The notes below the pieces were generated by a model. It was not told where the DNA came from, ran no database searches, and was given only the letters and a program-made list of their open reading frames with translations. The position numbers were made by a program, and so were the translations under genes. Source: Pseudomonadota bacterium (GTDB taxonomy: Bacteria; Pseudomonadota; Gammaproteobacteria; Legionellales; Legionellaceae). From it: a stretch of 64,000 bases of DNA. Numbering within the stretch: position 1 is the first letter of the stretch; the number at the start of each line of letters is the position of its first letter. The stretch spans positions 1 through 64,000 of the forward strand of contig JAGVJN010000044.1 of assembly GCA_020051095.1 (NCBI GenBank), written 5' to 3'. Below are positions 1-8,932 of the stretch, in pieces.

Positions 1-80
1 CTCGTTCGAATTCTTCGGGAAACTTAGTTTTTTTGGGGCTTATGGTTGTGCGAGCAACATTGGTGGTTTTTACATTTGAT

Positions 81-157
81 TGGCGCGCCCGAAGAGATTC
101 GAACTCCTGACCTCCTGGTTCGTAGCCAGACGCTCTATCCAGCTGAGCTACGGGCGC
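81..157 (-). tRNA. tRNA-Arg (anticodon ACG)
   Basis: Read on the minus strand this 77-nt stretch folds as a full cloverleaf: acceptor GCGCCCG paired with CGGGCGC, a D-arm containing AGCTCAGCTGGATAGAG, an anticodon loop CTACGAA giving ACG, a GTTCGAATC T-loop and an encoded CCA end. ACG is the usual bacterial arginine anticodon, deaminated to ICG. It lies 8 nt downstream of the tRNA-Ser gene and is probably cotranscribed with it. Confidence 0.96.
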
Positions 158-165
158 TTTTGAAA

Positions 166-256
166 TGGCGGAGAGAGAGGGATTCGAACCCTCGATGGGC
201 TTTTGACCCATACTCCCTTAGCAGGGGAGCGCCTTCGACCACTCGGCCATCTCTCC
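166..256 (-). tRNA. tRNA-Ser (anticodon GCU)
   Basis: A 91-nt class II tRNA on the minus strand. The acceptor stem is GGAGAGA/TCTCTCC, the anticodon loop CTGCTAA reads GCU (Ser, AGC/AGU codons), a long variable arm is present (TATGGGTC..GCCCATC) and CCA is encoded. It is the first gene of a two-tRNA transcript from the promoter just upstream. Confidence 0.96.
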
Positions 257-270
257 GTCAATGTCGAGGA

Positions 271-299
271 AGTATACTGACGTTGAGTTTTAACGTCAA
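271..299 (-). promoter_or_regulatory. Sigma-70 promoter of the tRNA-Ser/tRNA-Arg unit
   Basis: On the minus strand there is a TTGACG -35 box (294-299), a 17-bp spacer and a TATACT -10 box (271-276). The start point would fall about 8 nt before the tRNA-Ser 5' end. Five of six bases match the consensus in each box with ideal spacing. Confidence 0.8.
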
Positions 300-476
300 G
301 CATTACTTGGATGATATTAGTTATTTAAATTTATAATGTTATCTTGAGATGAACTATCCTTAAAATAGGCCTAAAATAGATTGATTGATATGCTAAAAAG
401 CAACCTTAGTTGTATCAATCGGTCTAGGTTGTCAGGTTTAATGATTTGATGATAACTGTGAGTGTAGGTATTGACT

Positions 477-1142
477 ATGTGTGGTCGTTTTGCTTTATAT
501 GCGGATGAGCAGATGTTAAAAAATCGATATCAAGTAACTAATTTACCTTTCATGTCTGCACATTTTAACATCGCACCCACCCAAACAGTTTTTTGTGTGA
601 CCAACCAAGACGGTCATACCATCCTTAAAAATATGTATTGGGGGTTAATTCCTCATTGGTCTAAAGACAAAAGACATGCCAGTAAGATGATTAATGCGCG
701 TGCAGAAACGGTTGAAGAAAAGCCAGCCTTTCGCAGCAGCTTCAAATCAAGGCGTTGTATCGTGCCCATGTCAGGTTTTTTTGAGTGGGTTGTCGAGGAT
801 GGGCAAAAAAAACCTTATTTTATAACAAATCAGGAAAATCTCCTTTCCGTGGCTGCCATTTATGATAGCTGGCATGATGACAATGAGAATCAATGGATTA
901 TGTCATGTGCTGTTTTAACCACCAGTGCAAATTCTTCTATTTCAACGCTCCATAAACGAATGCCTTTGATTTTATCACAAGAAGATGAGAACGAATGGTT
1001 AGAAGAAGGGCCTATCGAGTCCTCATTATTCTCCCATATCACACATGAATGCCAGAACATCTCGCTTAGTTATTATCCAGTCACAGAAAAAGTTAACAAG
1101 GCTTCCTACCAAGATCAAAAGGCAGTCCTACCTTTGCGGTAA
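477..1142 (+). CDS. SRAP-domain protein (YedK/HMCES family)
   Basis: A 221-aa protein starting MCGRF, the hallmark of the SOS-response-associated peptidase family. These proteins form a thiazolidine cross-link between Cys2 and abasic sites in single-stranded DNA and so shield them. Cys2, Asn73 (NARAE), Glu103 (SGFFEW) and His159 (LHKRMP) are all in place, matching the catalytic set of E. coli YedK. A TTG two codons upstream could also start the frame, but only the ATG at 477 puts Cys at position 2, which the chemistry requires. It stands alone, convergent with the Nudix gene. Confidence 0.93.
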   Translation: MCGRFALYADEQMLKNRYQVTNLPFMSAHFNIAPTQTVFCVTNQDGHTILKNMYWGLIPHWSKDKRHASKMINARAETVEEKPAFRSSFKSRRCIVPMSGFFEWVVEDGQKKPYFITNQENLLSVAAIYDSWHDDNENQWIMSCAVLTTSANSSISTLHKRMPLILSQEDENEWLEEGPIESSLFSHITHECQNISLSYYPVTEKVNKASYQDQKAVLPLR

Positions 1143-1158
1143 TATTCAACAAAATTGA

Positions 1159-1752
1159 CTAAACTGTATCTTTGTCAAAACAACGATACCAATTGAGTGC
1201 TAGCAAGGTTTTGCAATCGGCAAATTGATTTTTATCCATCATTTGATAGACGTCCTGTCTCTTTATCACATGGGTTAATATTTGTTCGTTTTCGCATGCG
1301 ATACCGGCTATGGTTGGCGTCGGCGTTTCAACAACAGTAGCATAATAAAAATAAGCTTTCTCAGTCATAACGCCGGGGGAGGAAAAACCTGAAAATAGAA
1401 AATGGAGGTTGTCGACTGTTAAGTTTGATTCTTCTTTAACCTCTTTTATCGCAGTCTCCTCGGGGGAAAGACCTGATTCGATGGCACCAGCGATACACTC
1501 AATCAAAAAGGGATCTTCCGATTGATTGCCTATAAATGCACCGCATCTAAATTGCTGGCAAAAAACAAAGCTATCGATTTCTTTCGCATAAATTAACACA
1601 TGCACGACATCTTTTGTCTCTAAAATTTCCCGATTATTTAGGAGAATTGGCTGATTTTCTTTTTTAAGGTTAGGAATCTTCAAATCAAAGGCCGCGTAGC
1701 GATTATATCCAGAATAGATAAGTGTTTGATTAACTATTTTAGTAGTTGACAT
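1159..1752 (-). CDS. Nudix hydrolase, ADP-sugar pyrophosphatase-like
   Basis: A 197-aa protein with the NudF/NudK-type layout: an N-terminal beta domain, then a Nudix box at residues 89-111. Family members hydrolyse ADP-ribose, GDP-mannose or related nucleoside diphosphate sugars. The box is degenerate. Glu in the G-x5-E part is Leu95, Arg of REUxEE is Lys103, and the last Gly is Asn110. The metal-binding KEVKEE core (Glu104, Glu107, Glu108) is kept, so activity is likely but the substrate is uncertain. A GAGGA ribosome-binding site lies 8 nt before the ATG at 1752. Confidence 0.85.
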   Translation of the reverse strand: MSTTKIVNQTLIYSGYNRYAAFDLKIPNLKKENQPILLNNREILETKDVVHVLIYAKEIDSFVFCQQFRCGAFIGNQSEDPFLIECIAGAIESGLSPEETAIKEVKEESNLTVDNLHFLFSGFSSPGVMTEKAYFYYATVVETPTPTIAGIACENEQILTHVIKRQDVYQMMDKNQFADCKTLLALNWYRCFDKDTV

Positions 1753-1863
1753 ATCAATGTCCTCAATTCAATTAGTTTCATTATGACGTCTTTATATTGC
1801 CTTGTCATTTATATCTATGTTCTTTGTTAATACCGGATGAATGCTATTCGAGTATTTGGTCCT

Positions 1864-1872
1864 TGCTATACT
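1864..1872 (+). promoter_or_regulatory. Extended -10 promoter of the phosphoribosyltransferase gene
   Basis: TGCTATACT forms an extended -10 element (TG at 1864-1865, TATACT at 1867-1872) with no good -35 box. It gives a leader of about 27 nt before the ATG at 1906. Confidence 0.55.
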
Positions 1873-1905
1873 TGAATACAGAAAACTACTTAAGAGGTTT
1901 TTACT

Positions 1906-2535
1906 ATGTCATATTTTGTTGATCGTCATGACGCAGGGCTACAACTCGCTGACATGCTTAAGCGTTATGTAAATGCAAAAAACACCCTTATTCTTGCCTT
2001 GCCAAGGGGCGGAGTGCCCATAGCTGCAACAATGGCCTCCGTCTTGAACTTACCATTTGATATTCTCTTAGTGCGAAAATTAGGTCATCCCTATCATCCT
2101 GAGTTTGCATTCGGAGCAATATCAGTCAATGATGTGATTATTCTGAACTCCCCTTATTGCTTTGACGATGTTATAGGCCAACCTTCATTTAACCAAGTGC
2201 TAATGAATGAGAAGGCCGAATTAGAAAGACGAAATCAATATTACCGACAAAACAAACCCTGGCCTGATTTAACAAACAAAACAATCATATTAGTCGATGA
2301 TGGAATCGCAACAGGTGCTACCATGAAAGCGGCAATAGCTGCTGTTAAAAAGCTAGGAAGTAGGCGAGTGGTGGTGGCTATTCCTGTCATGCCTGTGGAT
2401 GAATTAAACGACTTTAAAAACATCGTGGATGAACTGTATGTTGTCCATACGCCATCGGATTTTCGTGCTGTCGGGTGTTGGTATCAGTATTTTGACCAAG
2501 TAAGCGATGATGAAGTGATTTCAATTTTATCATAG
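1906..2535 (+). CDS. Phosphoribosyltransferase-domain protein
   Basis: A 209-aa single-domain type I PRTase. The PRPP-binding loop VDDGIATGAT is at residues 130-139, preceded by the hydrophobic strand TIIL, and the N-terminal PRGGVPIA segment is typical of this stand-alone group found in many bacteria (Pfam Pribosyltran). The true base substrate of this group is not established, so a specific purine or pyrimidine name would be a guess. The AAGAGG ribosome-binding site is well placed. The gene is monocistronic. Confidence 0.85.
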   Translation: MSYFVDRHDAGLQLADMLKRYVNAKNTLILALPRGGVPIAATMASVLNLPFDILLVRKLGHPYHPEFAFGAISVNDVIILNSPYCFDDVIGQPSFNQVLMNEKAELERRNQYYRQNKPWPDLTNKTIILVDDGIATGATMKAAIAAVKKLGSRRVVVAIPVMPVDELNDFKNIVDELYVVHTPSDFRAVGCWYQYFDQVSDDEVISILS

Positions 2536-2595
2536 GGAATTAACAGGCTTCCTTTGAATAATTCCTATGTTAGTTGATAAAAAAGTCGATAACAA

Positions 2596-2613
2596 AAGGG
2601 GCGTTCGCCCCTT
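2596..2613 (-). terminator. Rho-independent terminator
   Basis: AAGGGGCG/CGCCCCTT pair into an 8-bp stem with a very short loop. On the minus strand it is followed by TTTTGTTA, so it best serves the minus-strand gene ending at 2633. It may also stop plus-strand transcripts. Confidence 0.7.
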
Positions 2614-2632
2614 AGATTAAAAAAGTCGAAAA

Positions 2633-4186
2633 TTAAGCTTTTACTGCTTGTTTATGCGGATAGCTGTTGCTCCCGTACAACTCCTCTGCAGCCTCTAGAT
2701 ATTTGGATTTTGAAGTGCTTGGTACCTGTTGTACCCCAACAGAAGATAACACTTTCTTATAAATCTGAGTGATTTCTTCAAGTTCTTTTTTTGATCCCTT
2801 AAACTCGCTCATGACTGTTTCGAGATGTTTCATGTGTAATAGGAGTGCTTGATCATGTTGTTTTAGGACGTCGAGTTGTTGTTTTAAGTCATCGACTGTG
2901 CCTTTTAGGCGAACATTTTCTTCTTCAAGTTGGGAGCGTACAAGTAAGACCTTTGCGGCATTTTCACTGGTTCCACTCGTTAAATTAGATAAAAATTCAG
3001 TGAGATTCTTTTGATCACCTTGTGTTTTGATAAAAGCCTCAGATACTTGTTGAAGTAATTCAACCTGTTTGCCTAAATCGATATTCTTTTTGCCTAATTC
3101 CTGCAGCTGTTGTAATTGTTTGTCAGTCACATCAGACATAAATTCAAGTTTAGAGGACATTTCATTTGCTGCGCGGGTTACTTCTTTTGCAGAAAGGCTC
3201 AAAGCAATGTGATTACCCTTTAATACCTCTAAAATGCTGTCTGGAACAGATTCAATTTTTAACCCGGTATGGCCAATTAGGTCTAACACAAATAACCCAC
3301 CACCAATGGCAATGCCTAAACCAATCAAGGCATAAACATTGGCTGTTAAAAATAAACCTGCTGCAACGGGCACACACACAGTCGCACCACCCGTTGCAAC
3401 AATGCGTAAATAGGGTGACCGATTAACCCAAAATATGCCAATTTCTTCGATCACATTGAGATTGATATCGCGTTTGCGGAATAATTGTTCTGCTTGAAGG
3501 CGCAATAATTGCTCTTCGGCTTCTTGAGGTAATTTTAATGAGTCCGGCATTTCAGTAGTCGTTTCGACATCCTTCTCAGTCACTTTATTTAGCTCTAGTG
3601 CTTTAACAGTGTCTTCCATCGGTTCATTAAAGTGGACTTCGAATAAATTACGGATGCTACTTGCTATGCCCCCTTTATCGTTTGGTAGGCTTAGGTAGAT
3701 AAGATAGAGTTTCATCCAGCTTTGACGACCTAAGTATTTGCTGGACGCTTCCACTAGATTTTTTGCAGCCTGTTGATTTGTATGGCCGCCAAATTTAAAG
3801 CCAAAAGGTCCTTTTGATTCCTCAGGAAACAGCTTTAAATATTCACTACCAATAAAAAACAGATAAGTCTGAAGAATGCCTCGTTCATAGGTAATTGTTC
3901 TAATAACATCAGCAGCTGGATCGCCGAAATCAGTCTCGACTTTATTCTTTATCACTTGTTTTAATGGAGAATTCTTATGTAAACCTCGGTAATAGGTGAA
4001 TAACTGTAACCATTTGATAAGGACATTGCCAGGGTCTTTGTATTCCATCATTAGTTTGACAATACTCAAGGTGGTTTTGCTTTCTTTGCTGTTGGTTTGC
4101 ACCGACTTATTAAAGTAATCAGTACCCATTGTTTGAATATCTTCATTCGTGAGCGGAGGTAATCCTTTTTCTAGATACGATTTCAT
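2633..4186 (-). CDS. Orphan membrane/coiled-coil protein, candidate Dot/Icm effector
   Basis: I do not recognise a family for this 517-aa protein. The N-terminal 260 residues are soluble and helical. Residues about 261-305 form a Gly/Ala/Val-rich pair of membrane segments typical of a hairpin, and about 325-485 is heptad-rich coiled coil dense in Leu, Gln, Lys and Glu. The last 25 residues carry an acidic EAAEE patch and a short hydrophilic tail, the pattern of type IVB (Dot/Icm) secretion signals. The frame stays open upstream to 4276, but MKSYL at 4186 gives a normal start without the Cys/Ile-rich leader. It is monocistronic, with its own terminator. Effector status is inference. Confidence 0.7.
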   Translation of the reverse strand: MKSYLEKGLPPLTNEDIQTMGTDYFNKSVQTNSKESKTTLSIVKLMMEYKDPGNVLIKWLQLFTYYRGLHKNSPLKQVIKNKVETDFGDPAADVIRTITYERGILQTYLFFIGSEYLKLFPEESKGPFGFKFGGHTNQQAAKNLVEASSKYLGRQSWMKLYLIYLSLPNDKGGIASSIRNLFEVHFNEPMEDTVKALELNKVTEKDVETTTEMPDSLKLPQEAEEQLLRLQAEQLFRKRDINLNVIEEIGIFWVNRSPYLRIVATGGATVCVPVAAGLFLTANVYALIGLGIAIGGGLFVLDLIGHTGLKIESVPDSILEVLKGNHIALSLSAKEVTRAANEMSSKLEFMSDVTDKQLQQLQELGKKNIDLGKQVELLQQVSEAFIKTQGDQKNLTEFLSNLTSGTSENAAKVLLVRSQLEEENVRLKGTVDDLKQQLDVLKQHDQALLLHMKHLETVMSEFKGSKKELEEITQIYKKVLSSVGVQQVPSTSKSKYLEAAEELYGSNSYPHKQAVKA

Positions 4187-4479
4187 AACAACATCCCATT
4201 CCTTGTTAACAAATTTGAGGCATATCAAAAACCATGATGCTTGAATATTGATTAAAATGCAAGAGCAAAATATCATTTACAATCTATAATTATTGTATAA
4301 AGGCCGGATGTTTTTGGTTGATTTCAATAAGGCTTAATTCTTCAAGCTGTGGCAAATATAAATAAGATTACCTTGAAACAAATAATAAGAATATTCCCTA
4401 TCATTAATAACAAATAAATTGACCAATAGCATCTCAAATACAATGTGTTACCCATCAAAATTATAACTTCGATTCGGTA

Positions 4480-4528
4480 ACACCTCATCCGCCCTACGGG
4501 CACCTTCTCCCCATGTCAGGGGAGAAGG
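4480..4528. repeat. REP-like palindromic element
   Basis: The unit contains two nested palindromes: a short GCCCTACGGGC and a perfect 10-bp stem CCTTCTCCCC/GGGGAGAAGG with a 6-nt loop (4503-4528). The CCTCATCCGCCCT..GGGCACCTTCTCCCC pattern is a widespread bacterial intergenic repeat. It sits in the 449-bp gap 4187-4635 between the orphan gene and fadI; no other gene is seen in that gap. Confidence 0.65.
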
Positions 4529-4635
4529 AAAAATGAAGGAAGTTATTTGAAAGAATGTTGTTGAGCAGTTACAAAATTATTATTAAGCTGCTACAGTATG
4601 TATTTCTAAAATTGCATTCCGTTTCAGGAGGATAC

Positions 4636-5949
4636 ATGAGCGAACAATCAAACCTTGTGGGGCGCACTGTGTATGTTGTCGATGGTGCTCGGACCCCATT
4701 TTTGAAAGCAAAAGGAGTAGGGCCCTTTAGCGGTTCTGATCTCGCTGTACAAGCTGGCCGTCAATTACTTAATCGTCTGTCTATTGAGCCTGAAATTATT
4801 GATGAAGTGATAATTGGCTCGGCAATGCCTGGACCTGATGAAGCAAACATTGCTCGCGTTATTGCGCTTAGGCTAGGGTGTGGAAACTTAGTGCCTGCTT
4901 TCACGGTTATGCGAAATTGTGCTTCCGGAATGCAAGCACTCGATAACGCAGCGATACAAATTGCCACGGGCCGAAGTGAAATTGTCTTGGCCGGTGGGAC
5001 GGATGCAATGAGTCAGGCCCCTATTTTATATAGCCAAAGAATGGCTATTTGGCTCTCTCATTGGATGACTGCAAAAACATTCATGCAAAAAATGAAAACT
5101 GTCGGTCAATTCCGACCTTCCTATTTAGCCCCTGTGATAGCTATTTTACGTGGATTAACCGATCCCATAGTCGGGTTAAACATGGGCCAAACAGCTGAAA
5201 ACCTTGCCTACAAATTCGGTATTACTCGCGAAGAAATGGATGAATTCTCAGTTCGTTCTCACCATCTTTTAGCCGAAGCTTTTGAGAAAAACCGAATGAA
5301 TGAAGTCACGCCAATCTATAGCGGCAAAGGGAAAGCCTATGCTATGGATGATGGCATACGCCCAGATTCAAGCGTGGAAAAACTCGCAACATTAAAACCA
5401 TTCTTTGATAAAAAATATGGGATGGTCACACCTGGGAATAGCTCACAAATTACCGATGGTGCGGCATTACTGCTATTGGCTAGTGAAGAAGCCGTTAAAA
5501 AATATCGATTGCCAGTGCTTGGATGCATTAAAGACTCTCAGTGGGCTGCACTAAATCCTGCCCAAATGGGATTAGGACCTGTCCATGCCGCAACCCCAAT
5601 CATGCAAAGGCATCAGTTAAAACCCAAAGATCTCGATTTATGGGAAATTAACGAAGCGTTTGCCGCTCAGGTACTTGGATGCTTAAAGGCTTGGGATAAT
5701 GATAAATATTGTAAAGAGCACCTTGGATTGGATAAAGCGTTAGGCGCTCCTCCAATTGATAAATTGAATGTGGATGGTGGTGCAATCGCTGCTGGTCATC
5801 CTATTGGGGCTAGTGGTGCAAGAATTGTTTTACATCTTCTTGAGGCATTGAAACAGAGAAAGAAAAAGCATGGGATCGCTGCTATCTGTATTGGGGGTGG
5901 CCAAGGTGGTGCAATGTATGTTGAACAGTTAAATAAGGTGAAAGGATAA
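4636..5949 (+). CDS. fadI: 3-ketoacyl-CoA thiolase (acetyl-CoA C-acyltransferase)
   Basis: A 437-aa thiolase that cleaves 3-ketoacyl-CoA to acetyl-CoA plus a shortened acyl-CoA. The acyl-enzyme Cys95 lies in NCASGMQ, the NEAFAAQ motif is present, the catalytic His is in GHPIGASGARI, and the second Cys is in CIGGGQGGA. Its length and its place upstream of a 678-aa multifunctional protein match the FadI/FadJ pair more than FadBA, where the order is reversed. A strong AGGAGG lies before the ATG at 4636, which overrules the upstream open frame from 4555. The stop overlaps the fadJ start by one base, so translation is coupled. Confidence 0.93.
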   Translation: MSEQSNLVGRTVYVVDGARTPFLKAKGVGPFSGSDLAVQAGRQLLNRLSIEPEIIDEVIIGSAMPGPDEANIARVIALRLGCGNLVPAFTVMRNCASGMQALDNAAIQIATGRSEIVLAGGTDAMSQAPILYSQRMAIWLSHWMTAKTFMQKMKTVGQFRPSYLAPVIAILRGLTDPIVGLNMGQTAENLAYKFGITREEMDEFSVRSHHLLAEAFEKNRMNEVTPIYSGKGKAYAMDDGIRPDSSVEKLATLKPFFDKKYGMVTPGNSSQITDGAALLLLASEEAVKKYRLPVLGCIKDSQWAALNPAQMGLGPVHAATPIMQRHQLKPKDLDLWEINEAFAAQVLGCLKAWDNDKYCKEHLGLDKALGAPPIDKLNVDGGAIAAGHPIGASGARIVLHLLEALKQRKKKHGIAAICIGGGQGGAMYVEQLNKVKG

Positions 5950-7985
5950 TGGCAAGTTATAAACATTTTTCATTAAAAAAAGAAGACGCGATTGCGTTAC
6001 TTGCCTTCGACCGCAAAGGCGAGGCTGTCAATACCATCAATGATGAAGTCTTAGATGAATTAAATAGTATTCTTCAAGATGTATCTGACATGAAAGTTGA
6101 AGGCTTAATTTTCCTATCTGCTAAAGAAAAGGGGTTTATTGCTGGTGCAGATGTTAAGACATTCACCACGATGGAAAACGAGGAAGCCGTGTCCGAGTTT
6201 CTGCGTAAAGGTCAAGCGGTGTTTAGTCGTCTTGAGAAGTTGCCGATTCCTACTGTCTGTATGATCGATGGGTTTTGTATGGGCGGCGGGCTTGAATTAG
6301 CGTTGGCGTGCGATTATCGGATTGCTACTGATAGTGAAGATACCAAACTTGGACTGCCTGAAGTCTTACTAGGCATTCACCCAGGTTGGGGAGGTACCGT
6401 TCGCTTGCCTCGTTTAATTGGTGGGTTTAATGCGTATTCTCAGGTCATGCTTACCGGTGCGCCTATTCGTGCTAAAAAGGCTAAAAAATTGGGCTTTGTC
6501 GATGATGTTGTGCCCATGCGCCAACTAAAGCGAGCAGCAATATACTATATTAAAAATCAACCGAAAAAGCATAGCCCAAGTTTCTTACAACGGTTAACAA
6601 ACCAAGCTGGCATTCGTTCGTTACTATGCCGGTTGGTGCGTTCGCAAATAAGTAAACGAGTTAAGAAACAGCACTATCCTGCACCTTACGCCATGATAAA
6701 TTTATGGGAAAATGAAGGTTCTCAAGGAGATAGGGCTTATTTGAAAGAGGTTCAATCGATTAAAAAGTTGGTCAGTGAAGGAAACACTGCTCGCAATTTG
6801 ATTCGTGCCTTTTTCCTCAGGGAACAAATGAAAGGTTTTGCAAAAGATTCAAAGTTTCATGCAAGCCATGTTCATGTGATTGGTGCAGGAACGATGGGGG
6901 GAGATATTGCCGCTTGGTGTGCTTTAAAGGGCCTTCGAGTCACATTGCAAGACCAATCAGCCGACCGCATCGCACCTGCCATCGCTCGAGCTTATACGCT
7001 TTATGAAAAGAAATTAAAGCAACCACGTCTAATACAAGCGGCGATGGATAGAATTGTTCCGGATGTGGAAGGTCACGGTATCCAGCAAGCGGATGTGATC
7101 ATTGAAGCCGTCTTCGAAAATCTTAAGGTTAAACAAGATTTATTCAAAGACATTGAGAAAAAAGCGAAAAAAGATGCGATCTTAGCAACAAATACCTCCA
7201 GTATTCCATTGGATGATATTGCAAGTGCCATGGAAAATGGGAAACGACTGGTTGGAATCCATTTCTTCAATCCAGTTGCTAAAATGGAATTGGTTGAAGT
7301 GGTTGTTAGTGATCAAACTCTAAAATCAGTCGCTAAAAGTGCCAATTCATTCGTTGGCCAAATTGGACGTCTGCCATTGCCGGTAAAATCGAGTCCAGGC
7401 TTCTTAATTAATCGTGTTTTAATGCCTTACCTCATGGAGTGTGTGCAGTTATTAGAAGAAGGGGTCGCAGGTGAAACGATTGATAAGGCGGCAAAAGAAT
7501 TCGGTATGTTTATGGGACCCGTTGAGTTAGCCGATACAGTAGGCCTCGATGTCTGTTTAGCAGTGGCTGAAAACTTAACGCAATATTTTGGTGGCACTGT
7601 TCCTGCGAAACTAAAAGAAATGGTTGACGACGGTCGTTTAGGACGCAAGACAGGTTATGGATTTTACCTCTATAAAAAAGGGAAGCCTGTTAAGCAAAAA
7701 GTTGCTTCTGACAAAAAGGAACGTCAACGCATTGCTGAGCGACTTATTAAGCGCATGGTGAATGAAGCGGCGGCTTGTTTACGAGAAGGTGTTGTTGAAT
7801 CAGCTGATTTGCTCGATGGTGGCATGATCTTTGGGACAGGATTTGCGCCCTTTAGAGGTGGACCTATCAATTATGTGAGAACGCTAGGTTATGATAAGAC
7901 CAGAGATCGCTTTACGTCCCTTGAAAGCACTTATGGTGATCGATTTAAAGCGGACGAAGGTTTAAAATCACTTTTCAATCATTAA
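5949..7985 (+). CDS. fadJ: Bifunctional enoyl-CoA hydratase / 3-hydroxyacyl-CoA dehydrogenase
   Basis: The 678-aa alpha subunit of the fatty-acid oxidation complex. Residues 1-200 are a crotonase domain with the oxyanion-hole GFIAGADVK, catalytic Glu116 (GGGLELAL) and Glu138 (LGLPEV). From about residue 305 comes a Rossmann NAD-binding domain with GAGTMGG (312-318), then the HFFNP motif and the C-terminal dehydrogenase helices. It partners with the upstream thiolase to carry out the last three steps of beta-oxidation. It is followed by a strong bidirectional terminator. It could equally be annotated FadB, but gene order favours FadJ. Confidence 0.93.
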   Translation: MASYKHFSLKKEDAIALLAFDRKGEAVNTINDEVLDELNSILQDVSDMKVEGLIFLSAKEKGFIAGADVKTFTTMENEEAVSEFLRKGQAVFSRLEKLPIPTVCMIDGFCMGGGLELALACDYRIATDSEDTKLGLPEVLLGIHPGWGGTVRLPRLIGGFNAYSQVMLTGAPIRAKKAKKLGFVDDVVPMRQLKRAAIYYIKNQPKKHSPSFLQRLTNQAGIRSLLCRLVRSQISKRVKKQHYPAPYAMINLWENEGSQGDRAYLKEVQSIKKLVSEGNTARNLIRAFFLREQMKGFAKDSKFHASHVHVIGAGTMGGDIAAWCALKGLRVTLQDQSADRIAPAIARAYTLYEKKLKQPRLIQAAMDRIVPDVEGHGIQQADVIIEAVFENLKVKQDLFKDIEKKAKKDAILATNTSSIPLDDIASAMENGKRLVGIHFFNPVAKMELVEVVVSDQTLKSVAKSANSFVGQIGRLPLPVKSSPGFLINRVLMPYLMECVQLLEEGVAGETIDKAAKEFGMFMGPVELADTVGLDVCLAVAENLTQYFGGTVPAKLKEMVDDGRLGRKTGYGFYLYKKGKPVKQKVASDKKERQRIAERLIKRMVNEAAACLREGVVESADLLDGGMIFGTGFAPFRGGPINYVRTLGYDKTRDRFTSLESTYGDRFKADEGLKSLFNH

Positions 7986-7994
7986 AAAGAGTGG

Positions 7995-8023
7995 GGGTAT
8001 GGCTTGCCTTTTAAGCCATACCC
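7995..8023. terminator. Bidirectional terminator between fadJ and the PAP2 gene
   Basis: An 11-bp perfect stem GGGTATGGCTT/AAGCCATACCC with a 7-nt loop. The minus-strand side continues into CTCTTTTTAAT and the plus side into TTACTTAATT. It separates two convergent genes. Confidence 0.75.
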
Positions 8024-8932
8024 TTACTTAATTAGTATAAAAGATAGCCATGTAATCAGTAAAGCAGCAAAAATATCAATTGGGTAGTGCCAACCTAGCA
8101 ACACACACGCCACGATGAGCAGACAATTATTCACAAGTAATAGATAAAATGCAGTCTTGTAGGGATAAACCAGGTACAAACATAAAATTGCCCATATTGT
8201 GTGGTGGGATGGCAGTGCAATCAAACCACCTTTTAGGGTGCTTGGTGGAATATAATGTCTAATTTCCATAAATTTAAGCCCAGTGGCATATTGTTCCGCA
8301 GTGAAATGGGGACTTTTCAAGAATGCCGCTGGTGCGGCTGTTGGAAAAAAGTAATAAATAGAAAATCCAATGAGCGTTGTTAATAACATGAGACAATAGT
8401 AGCGCCTCAAACGCTCACGGCTACGATTTGGTTCAAAAAAGATAACTAACATGATTAATAGCGGTATGAAGGCCATCTGCATTGCCAATGTTCCATAACT
8501 AAAGACTAACAAATAGGATAGCCATGGTTGTTGATAAGTCCAATGCATAACTTTGGTCAGCGAAAATCCGATGCTTTGCTCAAGCGAGATAAGATACGAA
8601 TCAATAAGAGGAAAAGGTGTTAACTGCACAGCATTCGTCGCATAGGTCATGGAAACCATTGTCAGAAAAAATAACATTAGCTCTAATGTGAACTGGGAAA
8701 AGGCACTTTCTTCTGTGTTGGGGTTAAGAATATGGGCGCCTAAAAGAAACAGCAAACAGAAAATCGCAAAAAAGAATGAATTTTTTGGGAAATAATTGTT
8801 GCCGATATATTGGTGTGTAAAATGATTAGAAATAAATACAAGAGTGCTCAGTAATAAAATGGTTAGCGATAATGCTAGCCATAATATTAGGTAAGAAGAA
8901 GGCTTCTTATGATTCGATAATATCCTCAGCAT
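8024..8932 (-). CDS. PAP2-superfamily integral membrane protein
   Basis: About 302 aa with six or more hydrophobic helices. The phosphatase motifs are LPSHHT (PAP2 motif 2) and GWHYPIDI (motif 3), of the PAP2_3/AUR1-like subfamily that includes inositol phosphorylceramide synthases and phospholipid head-group enzymes. The role here is therefore phosphate-ester hydrolysis or transfer at the membrane, with unknown substrate. The ATG at 8932 has an AAAGAGA ribosome-binding site and overlaps the end of the CsrA-like gene by 26 bp. A GTG at 8965 would lengthen it to 313 aa. The overlap suggests coupling to the upstream regulator gene. Confidence 0.8.
   Translation of the reverse strand: MLRILSNHKKPSSYLILWLALSLTILLLSTLVFISNHFTHQYIGNNYFPKNSFFFAIFCLLFLLGAHILNPNTEESAFSQFTLELMLFFLTMVSMTYATNAVQLTPFPLIDSYLISLEQSIGFSLTKVMHWTYQQPWLSYLLVFSYGTLAMQMAFIPLLIMLVIFFEPNRSRERLRRYYCLMLLTTLIGFSIYYFFPTAAPAAFLKSPHFTAEQYATGLKFMEIRHYIPPSTLKGGLIALPSHHTIWAILCLYLVYPYKTAFYLLLVNNCLLIVACVLLGWHYPIDIFAALLITWLSFILIK

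Noticed and set aside
46-336. 96-codon plus-strand open frame at the start of the window
   Set aside because: It is the antisense translation of the tRNA-Arg and tRNA-Ser genes, a common source of false proteins.
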